Made by a program: the position numbers and the translations under genes. A stretch of 64,000 nucleotides of DNA from Luteolibacter yonseiensis (GTDB lineage Bacteria; Verrucomicrobiota; Verrucomicrobiia; Verrucomicrobiales; Akkermansiaceae), in assembly GCF_016595465.1 (NCBI RefSeq), contig NZ_JAENIK010000012.1:806001-870000 (forward strand). Direction: 5' to 3'. How positions within the stretch are numbered: the stretch's first letter is position 1; every line of letters begins with the position of its first letter. Positions 49,928 to 59,075 of the stretch are shown in pieces. The notes under the pieces were generated by a model. That model saw only the letters and a program-made list of their open reading frames with translations, made no database searches and had not been told where the DNA came from.

Positions 49928-52183
49928 TCATCCGCTTATCTCGATCTCCACCGCCTTGCTCGTCGGCGTGCCGCTGCCTTCAGCCTGGCTGGTGGCGGGG
50001 ACCAGCACGTTGGCTTCGGGGAAATAGGCGGCGGCACTGCCCCGGGGCATTTCATAGGGAACCGCGGTGAAGCCACGGGCAACGCGTCGTTCGTCGCCCC
50101 AGAAGCTGGTGATCGTCACTTGAGAACAAGGCGGGATCTTCCGCAGCGCGAGATCCTCCGGATGAACCAGGAGGATGCGGCGGGCGTTTGAGATCCCCCG
50201 GTAGCGGTCGTCCAGACCATAGATGGTGGTGTTGAACTGGTCGTGGCTGCGGAGGGTTTGCAGCACCAGGCGGCCGGGCGAGGGTTGGAAGACGTCCATC
50301 AGGGCGAGGCTGAAATTCGCCTTGCCGGTGGGAGTGTTCCAGATCCGCTCCTTGGCTGCGTTCGGAAGATAGAAACCGCCCTCTTCGAGCACACGTTCAT
50401 TGAAGTTCTCGAAACCCGGAATGACCCGCTCGATGATGCTGCGGATGCGGTCGTAGTCCTCGGCGAGCCAGCGCCAGAGCACGGGGCTTTTGACACCATG
50501 CACGGCCTCGGCGAGGCGGGCGACGATTTCCACTTCCGAAAGCAGGTAGGGAGAAGCCGGGGGGAGCGCGCCTTGGGACATCTGGACGACTCCCATCGAG
50601 TTCTCTGTCGTGATGAACCTGCCCTCTCCATCGCGCTCGCTGCGACCAAGGCAGGGCAGGATCAGAGCGGTGCGACCGGTGACGAGGTGGCTGCGGTTCA
50701 GCTTGGTGGAGACGTGGACGGTGAGTTCGCAGTTCCGCAGGGCGGCGGCGGTGTAATCGGTGTCGGGCGAGGCCTGGAGAAAATTTCCGCCGAGGGCGAA
50801 GAACACCTTGGCCCGGCCGGAGTGCATGGCATGGATGGCGGCGACGGTATCGTAACCGTGGCGGCGGGGTGAGGTGATCCCGCATTCCCGATCCAGCGCG
50901 GCGAGAAAGGATTCCGGCATCTTTTCGAAGATACCCATGGTGCGGTCCCCTTGGACATTGCTGTGGCCGCGCACGGGGCAGAGGCCCGCTCCGGGCCGGC
51001 CGATGGCACCGAGCAGGAGGTGGACATTCACCACCTCACGGATGGTGGCCACGGCATTCCGATGCTGGGTGAGTCCCATCGCCCAACAGGTGATGACGCG
51101 GCGGCTGCCACCGGCAAGCGTTTCGGCCAGGGCACGGATCTCGCTTTCCCCCACTCCGCTCATTTCGATGATCTCTTCCCACGGAGTGGCGAGCACGAGA
51201 TCGCGGTAGGCTGCGAAATCCCCGGTATGTTCCCGGATGAAAGAGGAGTCCAGCACCGTGCCGGGCTCGCGGGACTCGTCCTCAAGCAGCGCCTTGGCGA
51301 CGCCCCGGAACAGGGCCAGATCACCATTGACCCGCACCCGGATGAATTGCGAAGCGAGCGCGGTCGCCCGGCCGAACACGGTGGCGACGGGATGCTGCGG
51401 GTGGACGAAGCCCACCAGTCCCGCTTCTTTCAACGGGTTGATGGCGACGAGTCTCGCCCCGTTTTTCACGGCGGCTTCCAGCGTGCCGAGCATCCGGGGA
51501 TGATTGGTGCCGGGGTTCTGCCCGACGCAGAGGATGGTATCAGCCTCAAGGAAGTCATCGAGCGTCACGGTCCCTTTTCCGATACCGATGGCGTCCTTCA
51601 TGGCGAGACCGCTGGACTCATGGCACATGTTCGAACAATCCGGCAGGTTGTTCGTTCCATAACTGCGGGCGAAGAGCTGGTAAAGAAAAGCGGCCTCGTT
51701 GCTGGCGCGGCCGGAGGTGTAGAAGATCGCTTCATCCGGTGATGCGAGCCTGTTGAGGTGTTTGGCGATGATGCCGAAAGCGTCGCTCCAAGTCACCGGC
51801 TGGTAATGGTCGGAGCCCTGCCGCAGGACCATCGGATACGCGATGCGGCCCTGCCGGTCATGCCAGAGATCGCTCTCGGCTTCGAGCTCTTCGATACTGT
51901 GGGTTTCGAAAAACGCGGGATCGGCGAGCGTGAGGGTGGCCTCGGACGCGAGGGCTTTCGCCCCGTTTTCACAAAACTCGGCAAGCGAGCGATGCCCGTC
52001 CGGATCCGGCCACGCGCAGCTCGGACAATCGAAACCACCGATCTGGTTCATGTCGAGAAGCCCGCGGGTGCCCCGCAGCGCGCCGGCTTCCCGCAGGATA
52101 TGTTGCATCGACGAACTGACAGCCGGCATCCCGGCGGCCCACGTCTTGGGAGGGGTTTGTTTCAGCTTCTCGGGTTCAAGCAT
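49928..52183 (-). CDS. FdhF/YdeP-family molybdopterin oxidoreductase
   Basis: A 751-residue soluble member of the DMSO-reductase superfamily, closest in appearance to YdeP-type proteins. Cys53 and Cys56 (FDCPSCAWPD) resemble the reduced cluster region of this group. NMCHESSGLA with Cys187 occupies the position of the molybdenum-ligand Sec/Cys in FdhF. Cofactor-binding segments include VGQNPGTNHPRM and NVQGDRTMG. The C-terminal molybdopterin-dinucleotide domain starts near RLVLQTLRSHDQFNT. No electron-transfer subunit or FdhD gene is adjacent, and the substrate of the family is not settled; YdeP has been linked to acid resistance. Confidence 0.82.
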   Translation of the reverse strand: MLEPEKLKQTPPKTWAAGMPAVSSSMQHILREAGALRGTRGLLDMNQIGGFDCPSCAWPDPDGHRSLAEFCENGAKALASEATLTLADPAFFETHSIEELEAESDLWHDRQGRIAYPMVLRQGSDHYQPVTWSDAFGIIAKHLNRLASPDEAIFYTSGRASNEAAFLYQLFARSYGTNNLPDCSNMCHESSGLAMKDAIGIGKGTVTLDDFLEADTILCVGQNPGTNHPRMLGTLEAAVKNGARLVAINPLKEAGLVGFVHPQHPVATVFGRATALASQFIRVRVNGDLALFRGVAKALLEDESREPGTVLDSSFIREHTGDFAAYRDLVLATPWEEIIEMSGVGESEIRALAETLAGGSRRVITCWAMGLTQHRNAVATIREVVNVHLLLGAIGRPGAGLCPVRGHSNVQGDRTMGIFEKMPESFLAALDRECGITSPRRHGYDTVAAIHAMHSGRAKVFFALGGNFLQASPDTDYTAAALRNCELTVHVSTKLNRSHLVTGRTALILPCLGRSERDGEGRFITTENSMGVVQMSQGALPPASPYLLSEVEIVARLAEAVHGVKSPVLWRWLAEDYDRIRSIIERVIPGFENFNERVLEEGGFYLPNAAKERIWNTPTGKANFSLALMDVFQPSPGRLVLQTLRSHDQFNTTIYGLDDRYRGISNARRILLVHPEDLALRKIPPCSQVTITSFWGDERRVARGFTAVPYEMPRGSAAAYFPEANVLVPATSQAEGSGTPTSKAVEIEISG

Positions 52184-52270
52184 CGAACCCCAAACATGTG
52201 CGGCGATGCGGCTGATTCAACCCAAAAGGGGAAAATTCGAATCACTGGATCCGTGGAGGGAGTGGCAGAC

Positions 52271-53758
52271 TCACTCAAGTCCCAAAGCACGATCCGCGTC
52301 CACACGCAATTTCTGGTACAATTCCGGATCTCCCGCCAGGCTCCTGCCGTAGGATGGAATCATGGTTTCCAGCTTGGATCGCCATTCGGGAAGCCGCTTG
52401 GCGAAGCATTTTTCAAGAATGTCCAGCATCACATCCACCGCGGTGGACGCACCGGGAGACGCACCCAGCAATGCGGCGATCGATCCATCCCCCGCCGCGA
52501 CGACTTCCGTGCCGAACTGGAGCACTCCGCCTTTTTTCGCATCCTGCTTGATGATCTGCACCCGTTGGCCGGCGGTGAGGAGCTTCCAATCCTTGAGCTT
52601 CGCGTCGGGGAAAAACTCGCGCAGGGCGTCAAGACGGTCCTCGGGGCTTTGCATCACCTGTTCGATCAGGTAGCGGGTGAGGTCGATATTGTCTTTTCCG
52701 ACCGCGAGCATCGGGATGAGGTTGGAGATTTTCACCGAGCCGGGAAGGTCGAAAAACGAACCGGACTTCAGGAATTTCGGAGAGAATCCGGCGAACGGGC
52801 CGAAGAGCAGTGAAAGCTTGCCGTCGATAACCCGGGTATCCAGGTGCGGCACGGACATCGGTGGCGCGCCGACAGCGGCTTTTCCATACACCTTCGCGTG
52901 GTGGCGCTCGACGATCGCCGGATTGTCACAAACGAGGAACTGGCCGCTGACCGGGAATCCGCCAAAGCCTTTGCCTTCGGGAATTTTCGATTTCTGCAAC
53001 AACGGCAGCGACGCGCCGCCGGCCCCCACGAAGACGAAGGGCGCGGTCACCTTGCGGTTGATGCCTTTTTCCAAATTGCGGATGACCAGCTCCCACCGTC
53101 CGTCCCGCTTGCGCTTGATGTCGTGGACCTGGTGACGGGTCGCGACCTTGATGGTTTCCTTGGAAGAGAGGAAATCCACAAGGCTGCGGGTGAGCGCGCC
53201 GAAGTTCACATCGGTGCCGCCCTCCGCGCGGGTCGCGGCGATGGGTTCCTGCGCGTTTCGTCCATCCAACAACAGTTGCGCCCATTTCCCGATGGTCTTG
53301 GAGTCCTCGCTGTATTTCATCTCCGCGAAGAAGTGATGCTTGGACATCGTCTTGTGACGGCGCTTGAGATAGGCCTGATCCTGTTTTCCACGCACGAAAC
53401 TCATGTGCGGGACCTTGGTGATGAACTCGGCGGGATCGGGCAGCACGCCCTCGCCCACAAGATAGGCCCAGAATTGTTTGGAAACCTCGAAGGCCTCGTT
53501 GATCTCGATGGCCTTGGAAATATCGACCGTCTTGTCAGCGTTCTCCTTCGTGTAATTCAGCTCGCAAAGTGCGGCGTGGCCGGTCCCGGCGTTGTTCCAA
53601 GGATTGGTGCTTTCCTTCGCGACCTCGGCGAGGGCCTCGACGATCTGGATCTTCAGCGTGGGATCCAGATGATAGAGCAGCACGCCGAGTGTGGCGCTCA
53701 TGATGCCTCCGCCGATGAGAATGACGTCCGGTTCCGCGATAGTTTCGACCCTTTTCAT
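52271..53758 (-). CDS. mqo: Malate:quinone oxidoreductase
   Basis: A 495-residue FAD-dependent enzyme oxidising malate to oxaloacetate and passing electrons to quinone at the inner membrane. FAD-binding [14 protein letters not shown] is at the N-terminus, followed by [20 protein letters not shown], a hallmark of Mqo. Further landmarks are [14 protein letters not shown] and [11 protein letters not shown]. Length is typical. Start ATG 53758 excludes an unlikely extension to 53806. It is divergent from an L,D-transpeptidase gene, with 133 bp between the starts. Confidence 0.95.
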   Translation of the reverse strand: MKRVETIAEPDVILIGGGIMSATLGVLLYHLDPTLKIQIVEALAEVAKESTNPWNNAGTGHAALCELNYTKENADKTVDISKAIEINEAFEVSKQFWAYLVGEGVLPDPAEFITKVPHMSFVRGKQDQAYLKRRHKTMSKHHFFAEMKYSEDSKTIGKWAQLLLDGRNAQEPIAATRAEGGTDVNFGALTRSLVDFLSSKETIKVATRHQVHDIKRKRDGRWELVIRNLEKGINRKVTAPFVFVGAGGASLPLLQKSKIPEGKGFGGFPVSGQFLVCDNPAIVERHHAKVYGKAAVGAPPMSVPHLDTRVIDGKLSLLFGPFAGFSPKFLKSGSFFDLPGSVKISNLIPMLAVGKDNIDLTRYLIEQVMQSPEDRLDALREFFPDAKLKDWKLLTAGQRVQIIKQDAKKGGVLQFGTEVVAAGDGSIAALLGASPGASTAVDVMLDILEKCFAKRLPEWRSKLETMIPSYGRSLAGDPELYQKLRVDADRALGLE

Positions 53759-53891
53759 GACAAGCTGGCGGTGCGATAGGCAGGCCCGCCCCATCCGGCA
53801 AGCCATTTGGGAGAAAATTTCGATAACCGCATCGTGCGAAATGAACGGGCTTGGCAGGAGCGTGCCGTCTACCTATCTCAGGCACAGCCAC

Positions 53892-54491
53892 ATGATCCCC
53901 CGCCTGTTCATCAGTTTTTCCCTCGTCTGCCTGTCCGTGCTCACCACCTCCTGCGGACTTTTCAAACCCGAAGAGCCGGCGAAGGCGAAGGCGGTGCTTT
54001 ACGAGTGGGCCGACGATGGCGGCCCCGGCGAGATCTCGGTGGAAATCGATCTCTCCGAACAAATCGCGACCTACAAGCGTGGCGACCGCGTCATCGGATG
54101 GTCGTTCGTCTCGACCGGAAAGGAAGGCCACTCGACGGCAACCGGCGACTACACCATCACGGAAAGGCTGCCGCTGAAGCTGTCCAATCGTTACGGCTGG
54201 ATCGCCGATGCCAAAGGTACCGTCACCAACGGCGATGCGAAGCCAACGACACCGGTCCCGCCCGGCGAATTTTATCACCCGTCCCCCATGCATTATTGGA
54301 TGCGGATCACGAATTACGGCATCGGCCTGCATGCGGGGGAAATCCCCCGCCCCGGCGAGGCTGCATCCCATGGCTGCATCCGTCTGCCACGGGACTTCGT
54401 TCCGAAATTGTATGAAGTGACCAAGGTCGGAACGCCGGTGAAAATCACGCGGGGCAAGCCCAGGCTCAGCCGCCCCGGGACACTGGGCTGA
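53892..54491 (+). CDS. L,D-transpeptidase (YkuD) lipoprotein
   Basis: A 199-residue exported protein. The N-terminus IPRLFISFSLVCLSVLTTSC is a lipoprotein-type signal with a lipid-attachment Cys near residue 20. The YkuD domain covers most of the rest: SVEIDLSEQIATYKRGD, GWSFVSTGKEGH, and the active site H-x-G then ASHGCIRLP with the catalytic Cys. It cross-links peptidoglycan or attaches proteins to it. Start ATG 53892 gives a clean signal peptide. It is divergent from mqo and 59 bp before the GH2 gene. Confidence 0.88.
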   Translation: MIPRLFISFSLVCLSVLTTSCGLFKPEEPAKAKAVLYEWADDGGPGEISVEIDLSEQIATYKRGDRVIGWSFVSTGKEGHSTATGDYTITERLPLKLSNRYGWIADAKGTVTNGDAKPTTPVPPGEFYHPSPMHYWMRITNYGIGLHAGEIPRPGEAASHGCIRLPRDFVPKLYEVTKVGTPVKITRGKPRLSRPGTLG

Positions 54492-54550
54492 GAAGAAATT
54501 AACCCGTTCCGGTAATTGGATTTTCCGGCGGAGGCGGGTTGAATCACCGG

Positions 54551-56896
54551 GTGAAACCCACGTTGTCCGCCCTTTTCGCCGCCCTTTTGTCGTGCATCAC
54601 ATCGCTTGCCGCCCGCACGATCACCCCCCTGGATGCGGAATGGGCATTCTTCCAAGGTGACGCTCCGGGGGCAGAGAAGCCGGATTTCGATGCTTCCTCA
54701 TGGCAGAAAACCGATGTCCCGCACGACTGGAGCATCGCTGGAAATTTCTCGCAATCCGCCCCGGCCACAGGATCCGGTGGTTGGCTGCCGACCGGAGTGG
54801 CGTGGTATCGCAAGGAGATCAAACCACCTGCCGGGAGCGGGGGACAGCGCATGTGGATCGAGTTCGACGGGGTGATGGCGAACAGCGATGTCTGGCTGAA
54901 CGACAAGCTGCTCGGGCACCGGCCCAGCGGCTATGTCAGCTTCCGCTACGACGTGACGGAACATCTCAGGCAGGACGGGGCCAACGTGCTCGTCGTCAGG
55001 GCGGACACCTCGGCCCAACCCGCCTCGCGCTGGTATGCCGGTGGCGGCATTTACCGCCATGTGAGACTCGTCGCCGCGCACCCGGTGCATGTGGCCCCGT
55101 GGGGGGTGTATGTGACCACGCCCGAGGTTTCCAAAGAATCCGCGACGGTGGAGATCCGAACATCCCTCGCGAACACCTCGGAAAAATCAGGGGAAATCAT
55201 CCTTCAATCCTCCCTTGTCGGACCGGACGGCAAAACCCTCGGCAATACCGAATCCCACACCACACTCGGCCCGGGCAAGGAGATCGCTCTCACGCAGAAG
55301 CTTCAGGTCTCTTCCCCCAAGCTCTGGAACCTCGATTCCCCGCATCTCCACACGCTCGTCACCCGCGTCACGGCCGGAGGAGTCGATCTGGATGAGGTGC
55401 GCACTCCCTTCGGCATCCGCAAGGCGGAGTTCCGTTCGGACACCGGCTTCTGGTTGAACGGCAGGAATCTCAAACTCAAGGGAGTGGCGCTCCATCACGA
55501 CGGAGGAGCCGTGGGTGCGGCTGTTCCGTTGGGCGTCTGGCGCAGGCGCCTGGAAACCCTGCGCGGACTTGGCGTGAATTCCATCCGCACGGCGCACAAT
55601 CCGGTGGCGCCGGAATTCCTCGATCTTTGCGATCAGATGGGATTTCTCGTGATGGATGAGTTTTTCGACTGCTGGACGAAGGGGAAAAACAAACAGGACT
55701 ACCACCTCCATTTCAAGGAATGGTCCCACCGGGATCTCCGCGACGGAATTCTCCGTGACCGGAACCACCCGAGCATCATCCTCTACAGTGTGGGAAACGA
55801 GATCCACGACACACCGAAGCCGGACCTTGCCAAGCCCATCCTCCGCGGCCTTGTCGATATCTGCCATGAGCTGGATCCGTCGCGCGCGGTGACCCAGGCG
55901 TTGTTCCGCTCCAACGTCTCCGGCGATTACAAGAATGGTCTGGCGGACATGCTGGATGTCATCGGGACAAACTATCGCGACAAGGAACTGTTGGAGGCAT
56001 GGAAGGACAAGGCGGGGCGGAAGATCGTCGGCACCGAACAGGGTCATGAACGGGCCACCTGGCTGGCCTGCCGGGACAATCCCCAACATTCCGGACAGTT
56101 CCTGTGGGTGGGCATCGACTACCTGGGAGAATCCCGGAGCTGGCCGCTCACCGTGTTCAACGCCGGCCTGCTTGACCGGGCGGGTTTCATCCAGCCGCGG
56201 GGCGAGGAACGGAGGAGCTGGTGGAGCGACGAACCGATGGTCCGCATTTTCCGCCGCATCGGGGTCACCGCCGCCACCCCGGCGGACCCCGGATATGAAG
56301 CGCTGGAATGGCAGCGCCGCCAGGTGTTGTTCCCCGACTGGACACCCTCCAACCGCGAGCCACACGATGAGGAGGTGGAAATCTACAGCAACGCGGACGA
56401 GGTGGAGGTTTTTCTCAACGACAAATCGCTAGGGAAAAAGTCCACCCGCAAGGATGGAGGTCCGCTGAACTGGAAAGTCTCCTACCAACCCGGAACCCTC
56501 AAAGCCATCGCTTCCAAAAACGGCAGGGAAGCCGCCACCGACCAGCTCCGCACCGCTGGAAAAGTAGTGAAAATCGAACTACTGCCGGACAGGAACACCC
56601 TTGGAACCAGCTTTGACGATGTCTCCAACATCGAGGTCCGTCTGCTGGACGAAAACGGCATTGTCGTCCCGAACGCGGAGAATCTCGTGACATTCAACCT
56701 CACGGGTCCCGGTAGGATCATCGGCGTGGACAGCGGAAATGTCGTCAGCACCGAGCCGTTCCAAGCGAACCGGCGAAAGGCTTACCAAGGCCGCGCGCTA
56801 GCGATCGTGCGTGCGACAGGCACCGGCAAGATCACGGTGGCCGCCGGTTCGGAAGGCCTTGACGGCAAGAGCATCGAAATCAACCCGGAGCGCTGA
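54551..56896 (+). CDS. GH2 beta-galactosidase-like glycoside hydrolase, secreted
   Basis: A 781-residue GH2 enzyme with a signal peptide (TLSALFAALLSCITSLAART). N-terminal jelly-roll (GVAWYRKEIKPP, NVLVVRADTS), Ig-like domain, TIM barrel (GVNSIRTAHNPVAPEFLDLC) and C-terminal Ig-type domains (EVEIYSNADEVEVFLND). Acid/base Glu417 lies in SVGNEIHD and nucleophile Glu496 in VGTEQGHE. GTG 54551 is used; TTG 54539 in the same frame has a GGAGG four bases upstream (54530-54534), one of the few real Shine-Dalgarno sites in the window, and is an equally good start. It probably cleaves beta-galactosides in plant or algal polysaccharides. Confidence 0.87.
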   Translation: MKPTLSALFAALLSCITSLAARTITPLDAEWAFFQGDAPGAEKPDFDASSWQKTDVPHDWSIAGNFSQSAPATGSGGWLPTGVAWYRKEIKPPAGSGGQRMWIEFDGVMANSDVWLNDKLLGHRPSGYVSFRYDVTEHLRQDGANVLVVRADTSAQPASRWYAGGGIYRHVRLVAAHPVHVAPWGVYVTTPEVSKESATVEIRTSLANTSEKSGEIILQSSLVGPDGKTLGNTESHTTLGPGKEIALTQKLQVSSPKLWNLDSPHLHTLVTRVTAGGVDLDEVRTPFGIRKAEFRSDTGFWLNGRNLKLKGVALHHDGGAVGAAVPLGVWRRRLETLRGLGVNSIRTAHNPVAPEFLDLCDQMGFLVMDEFFDCWTKGKNKQDYHLHFKEWSHRDLRDGILRDRNHPSIILYSVGNEIHDTPKPDLAKPILRGLVDICHELDPSRAVTQALFRSNVSGDYKNGLADMLDVIGTNYRDKELLEAWKDKAGRKIVGTEQGHERATWLACRDNPQHSGQFLWVGIDYLGESRSWPLTVFNAGLLDRAGFIQPRGEERRSWWSDEPMVRIFRRIGVTAATPADPGYEALEWQRRQVLFPDWTPSNREPHDEEVEIYSNADEVEVFLNDKSLGKKSTRKDGGPLNWKVSYQPGTLKAIASKNGREAATDQLRTAGKVVKIELLPDRNTLGTSFDDVSNIEVRLLDENGIVVPNAENLVTFNLTGPGRIIGVDSGNVVSTEPFQANRRKAYQGRALAIVRATGTGKITVAAGSEGLDGKSIEINPER

Positions 56897-56904
56897 TCCA
56901 CCGG

Positions 56905-56925
56905 AGGGTGGGACCACCCCACCCT
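56905..56925. terminator. Hairpin between convergent GH2 and MoxR-operon genes
   Basis: AGGGTGGG and CCCACCCT form an 8-bp stem around a five-base loop (56905-56925) just after the GH2 stop. No T run follows, so it may act only weakly as a terminator. Confidence 0.35.
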
Positions 56926-56945
56926 GCAACGAATCACAGGCAGGC

Positions 56946-57974
56946 TCACTGCCTCGGGGCCGGGACGCTTTCCACGATCGCCTGGAGAACCTCGTCCACC
57001 TCCTGGCCGCTGATCGCCACTTCCGGCGTGAGCTGGACACGGTGGCGCAGGACCGGCAGGGCGGCGCGTTTGATATCGTCGGGGGTGACGAAGCCCCTGC
57101 CATCCAGCGCGGCGAAGGCCTTGCCGATTTTCACCAGACTGATCGCTCCACGAGTGCCCGCTCCGAGGGAAACGGATCTGGATTCGCGGGTCGCCTGCGC
57201 CAGCGACACCGCGTAAGCCACCACTTCCGGGACCACCTGGACCGCCGCGGTAGCCCGCTGTGCGGACACGATTTCCTCAGGGCCACAGATGATCGAAACC
57301 TCGTCACGGGCGGCACCGGGCGTCTCGGCGGCGGCCCGTGTGACGATCTCGCACTCGGCCTCCCGCACGGGGTAGTCGATGAGCACCTTCATGATGAAGC
57401 GGTCCAGTTGTGCTTCCGGAAGCGGGTAAGTGCCCTCGTGCTCCACCGGATTCTGCGTCGCGAGCGTCATGAATGGCGGTGCCAGCTTCAGTGTTTCGCC
57501 ATCGATGGTGACCTGTTGCTCCTGCATCACTTCCAGCAGTGCGGACTGTGTCTTGGCAGGAGCACGGTTGATTTCGTCAGCCAGGAGGAGGTTGGTGAAA
57601 ACGGGACCATGCCGCAGTTGGAATGTCTGGCTCTTCATGTCGAAAAGCCGGAAGCCTGTCACATCGGAAGGCATGAGGTCCGGTGTGAACTGGATCCGCG
57701 CGGAGCTGCCGCCGAAGGTCTTCGCCAATGTGGTGACCAGGTGGGTTTTCCCCAACCCCGGCTTGCCTTCCAACAGCACATGGCCTCCCGCCAGCAATGC
57801 GGCGAGAACCTGCTCCACAACGGCATCCTGTCCGAGAATGACGTGGCGGATCTGTTCGCGCATCTGCCGGATCAGCGCGGCGGGTCCATGGGCGGTCGGA
57901 GCGTCCTGTGGCACCGGGGTATTCTGGATGATCGGCGCCTCTTGAGGTGTCGGGGAGTCGGGTTCGGAATTCAT
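56946..57974 (-). CDS. MoxR-family AAA+ ATPase
   Basis: A 342-residue AAA+ protein with Walker A GKPGLGKT (70-77), Walker B LLLADEINRA, sensor 1 TLATQNP and the arginine-bearing PEAQLDRF. MoxR ATPases act as chaperones that mature or activate partner proteins, often with von Willebrand or DUF58 proteins. Here it is the last gene of a five-gene minus-strand operon (RDD, SpoIIM, DUF4129-like, DUF4350, MoxR), a widespread arrangement. It begins 6 bp after the lipoprotein gene. A DUF58 gene is not in the operon. Confidence 0.93.
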   Translation of the reverse strand: MNSEPDSPTPQEAPIIQNTPVPQDAPTAHGPAALIRQMREQIRHVILGQDAVVEQVLAALLAGGHVLLEGKPGLGKTHLVTTLAKTFGGSSARIQFTPDLMPSDVTGFRLFDMKSQTFQLRHGPVFTNLLLADEINRAPAKTQSALLEVMQEQQVTIDGETLKLAPPFMTLATQNPVEHEGTYPLPEAQLDRFIMKVLIDYPVREAECEIVTRAAAETPGAARDEVSIICGPEEIVSAQRATAAVQVVPEVVAYAVSLAQATRESRSVSLGAGTRGAISLVKIGKAFAALDGRGFVTPDDIKRAALPVLRHRVQLTPEVAISGQEVDEVLQAIVESVPAPRQ

Positions 57975-57980
57975 AAGGAG

Positions 57981-59075
57981 TTAATGTAAAACTTGGAGAA
58001 GGCGTTGCAGGTCCGCGGTGGTGCGGGTGAGGATTGCCGAATCCGCCGGTGCCGCTTCCACCAGGGCGCGGTGGACGCGTTCACGGGGTATCTCCGCACG
58101 CTCGGCCAGGAATTGGATGAAGTCGTCATCCCGCCGTCCGGCCCGGGCACGTATCCGCTGACCGCGTTCGATGATCTGCTCCCGCAACGGAACCAGAAGG
58201 GCGGCGGCCCGATCGAGCCGCCATTGGAAATCACCGAGGGCTTCCAGATGATGGTCATAACCACGCAAGGGGGAACCGGCGTCCGCCGACTCGATGGGGC
58301 CGAAACGGCTGAAACTCCTCCAAAGCCACAACGCCATGAGAAGGGCCAGCCCCACCAGCACGGGCCACAGATGGTCTTTCAGCAAGCCCCAGAGCGACAA
58401 GCCTGATCCCCGCAGGAAACCGATGTTGCCCTCGTATTCGGTGGCTGCGACGAGGGCGTCAAGCAATGCCGCATGATCCTTGTCGCCGATCCAGCGGTTG
58501 CGGAAAATCCTGGCGTCCGTCAGAACCGTGATGCGGCCGTCCCCGCTTCTGACAGATGCGAACACGCCCTGTTTCCCGCCCTTGCGGGCCACACCGGCAT
58601 CCGACTTCGCATCAACCTCGTAGGATTCCTTCCGGAAGCGGATCCTTTCCGCGGTCACCTCCCCACGACCCGCGGCGTCCGGCTTCAATTCGATCCCCGC
58701 GCGATCCAACATCTCCAGGAGGACCGGTTCGAGATCCGGAGGCATCGCATGGCGGGACCAGTCGCTGGATTCCGCGTCCGCATGTTCCACCAGCAGAACC
58801 AGATGCCCCCCTTCTTCCACCCAGCTTTCCAACTGGCGGATGTAGCTCGTATTGCTGGGAACGGACGCCGGCACGAACCATATCGCATCGTCGTATTGCG
58901 GAGCCGTCCATACCGCGAGCGAACGGACCTCACCATCGTATTGTTCGCAAAACCGCTCGGCGGCGAGCCAGGGATTGATACGTGCCTTTCCCTTGTAGCC
59001 GATCTCACGCTTCACCTCGGTATAATCACATCCCGTGATGACCAGAACCGCCAACAGCATGAGAAGAAATTTCAT
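57981..59075 (-). CDS. DUF4350-domain lipoprotein
   Basis: A 364-residue protein. The N-terminus MKFLLMLLAVLVITGC is a lipoprotein signal with Cys16. DUF4350-type segments follow (AIWFVPASVPSN, LESWVEEGGHLVLLVEHA, ITVLTDARIFRNRWIGDKDHA). A membrane helix lies near 235-252 (LWPVLVGLALLMALWLW) and an acidic/basic helical tail is cytoplasmic or periplasmic. The DUF4350 domain resembles a Rossmann-like scaffold. Start overlaps the stop of the DUF4129-like gene (59072-59075). Role within the MoxR operon is unknown. Confidence 0.8.
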   Translation of the reverse strand: MKFLLMLLAVLVITGCDYTEVKREIGYKGKARINPWLAAERFCEQYDGEVRSLAVWTAPQYDDAIWFVPASVPSNTSYIRQLESWVEEGGHLVLLVEHADAESSDWSRHAMPPDLEPVLLEMLDRAGIELKPDAAGRGEVTAERIRFRKESYEVDAKSDAGVARKGGKQGVFASVRSGDGRITVLTDARIFRNRWIGDKDHAALLDALVAATEYEGNIGFLRGSGLSLWGLLKDHLWPVLVGLALLMALWLWRSFSRFGPIESADAGSPLRGYDHHLEALGDFQWRLDRAAALLVPLREQIIERGQRIRARAGRRDDDFIQFLAERAEIPRERVHRALVEAAPADSAILTRTTADLQRLLQVLH

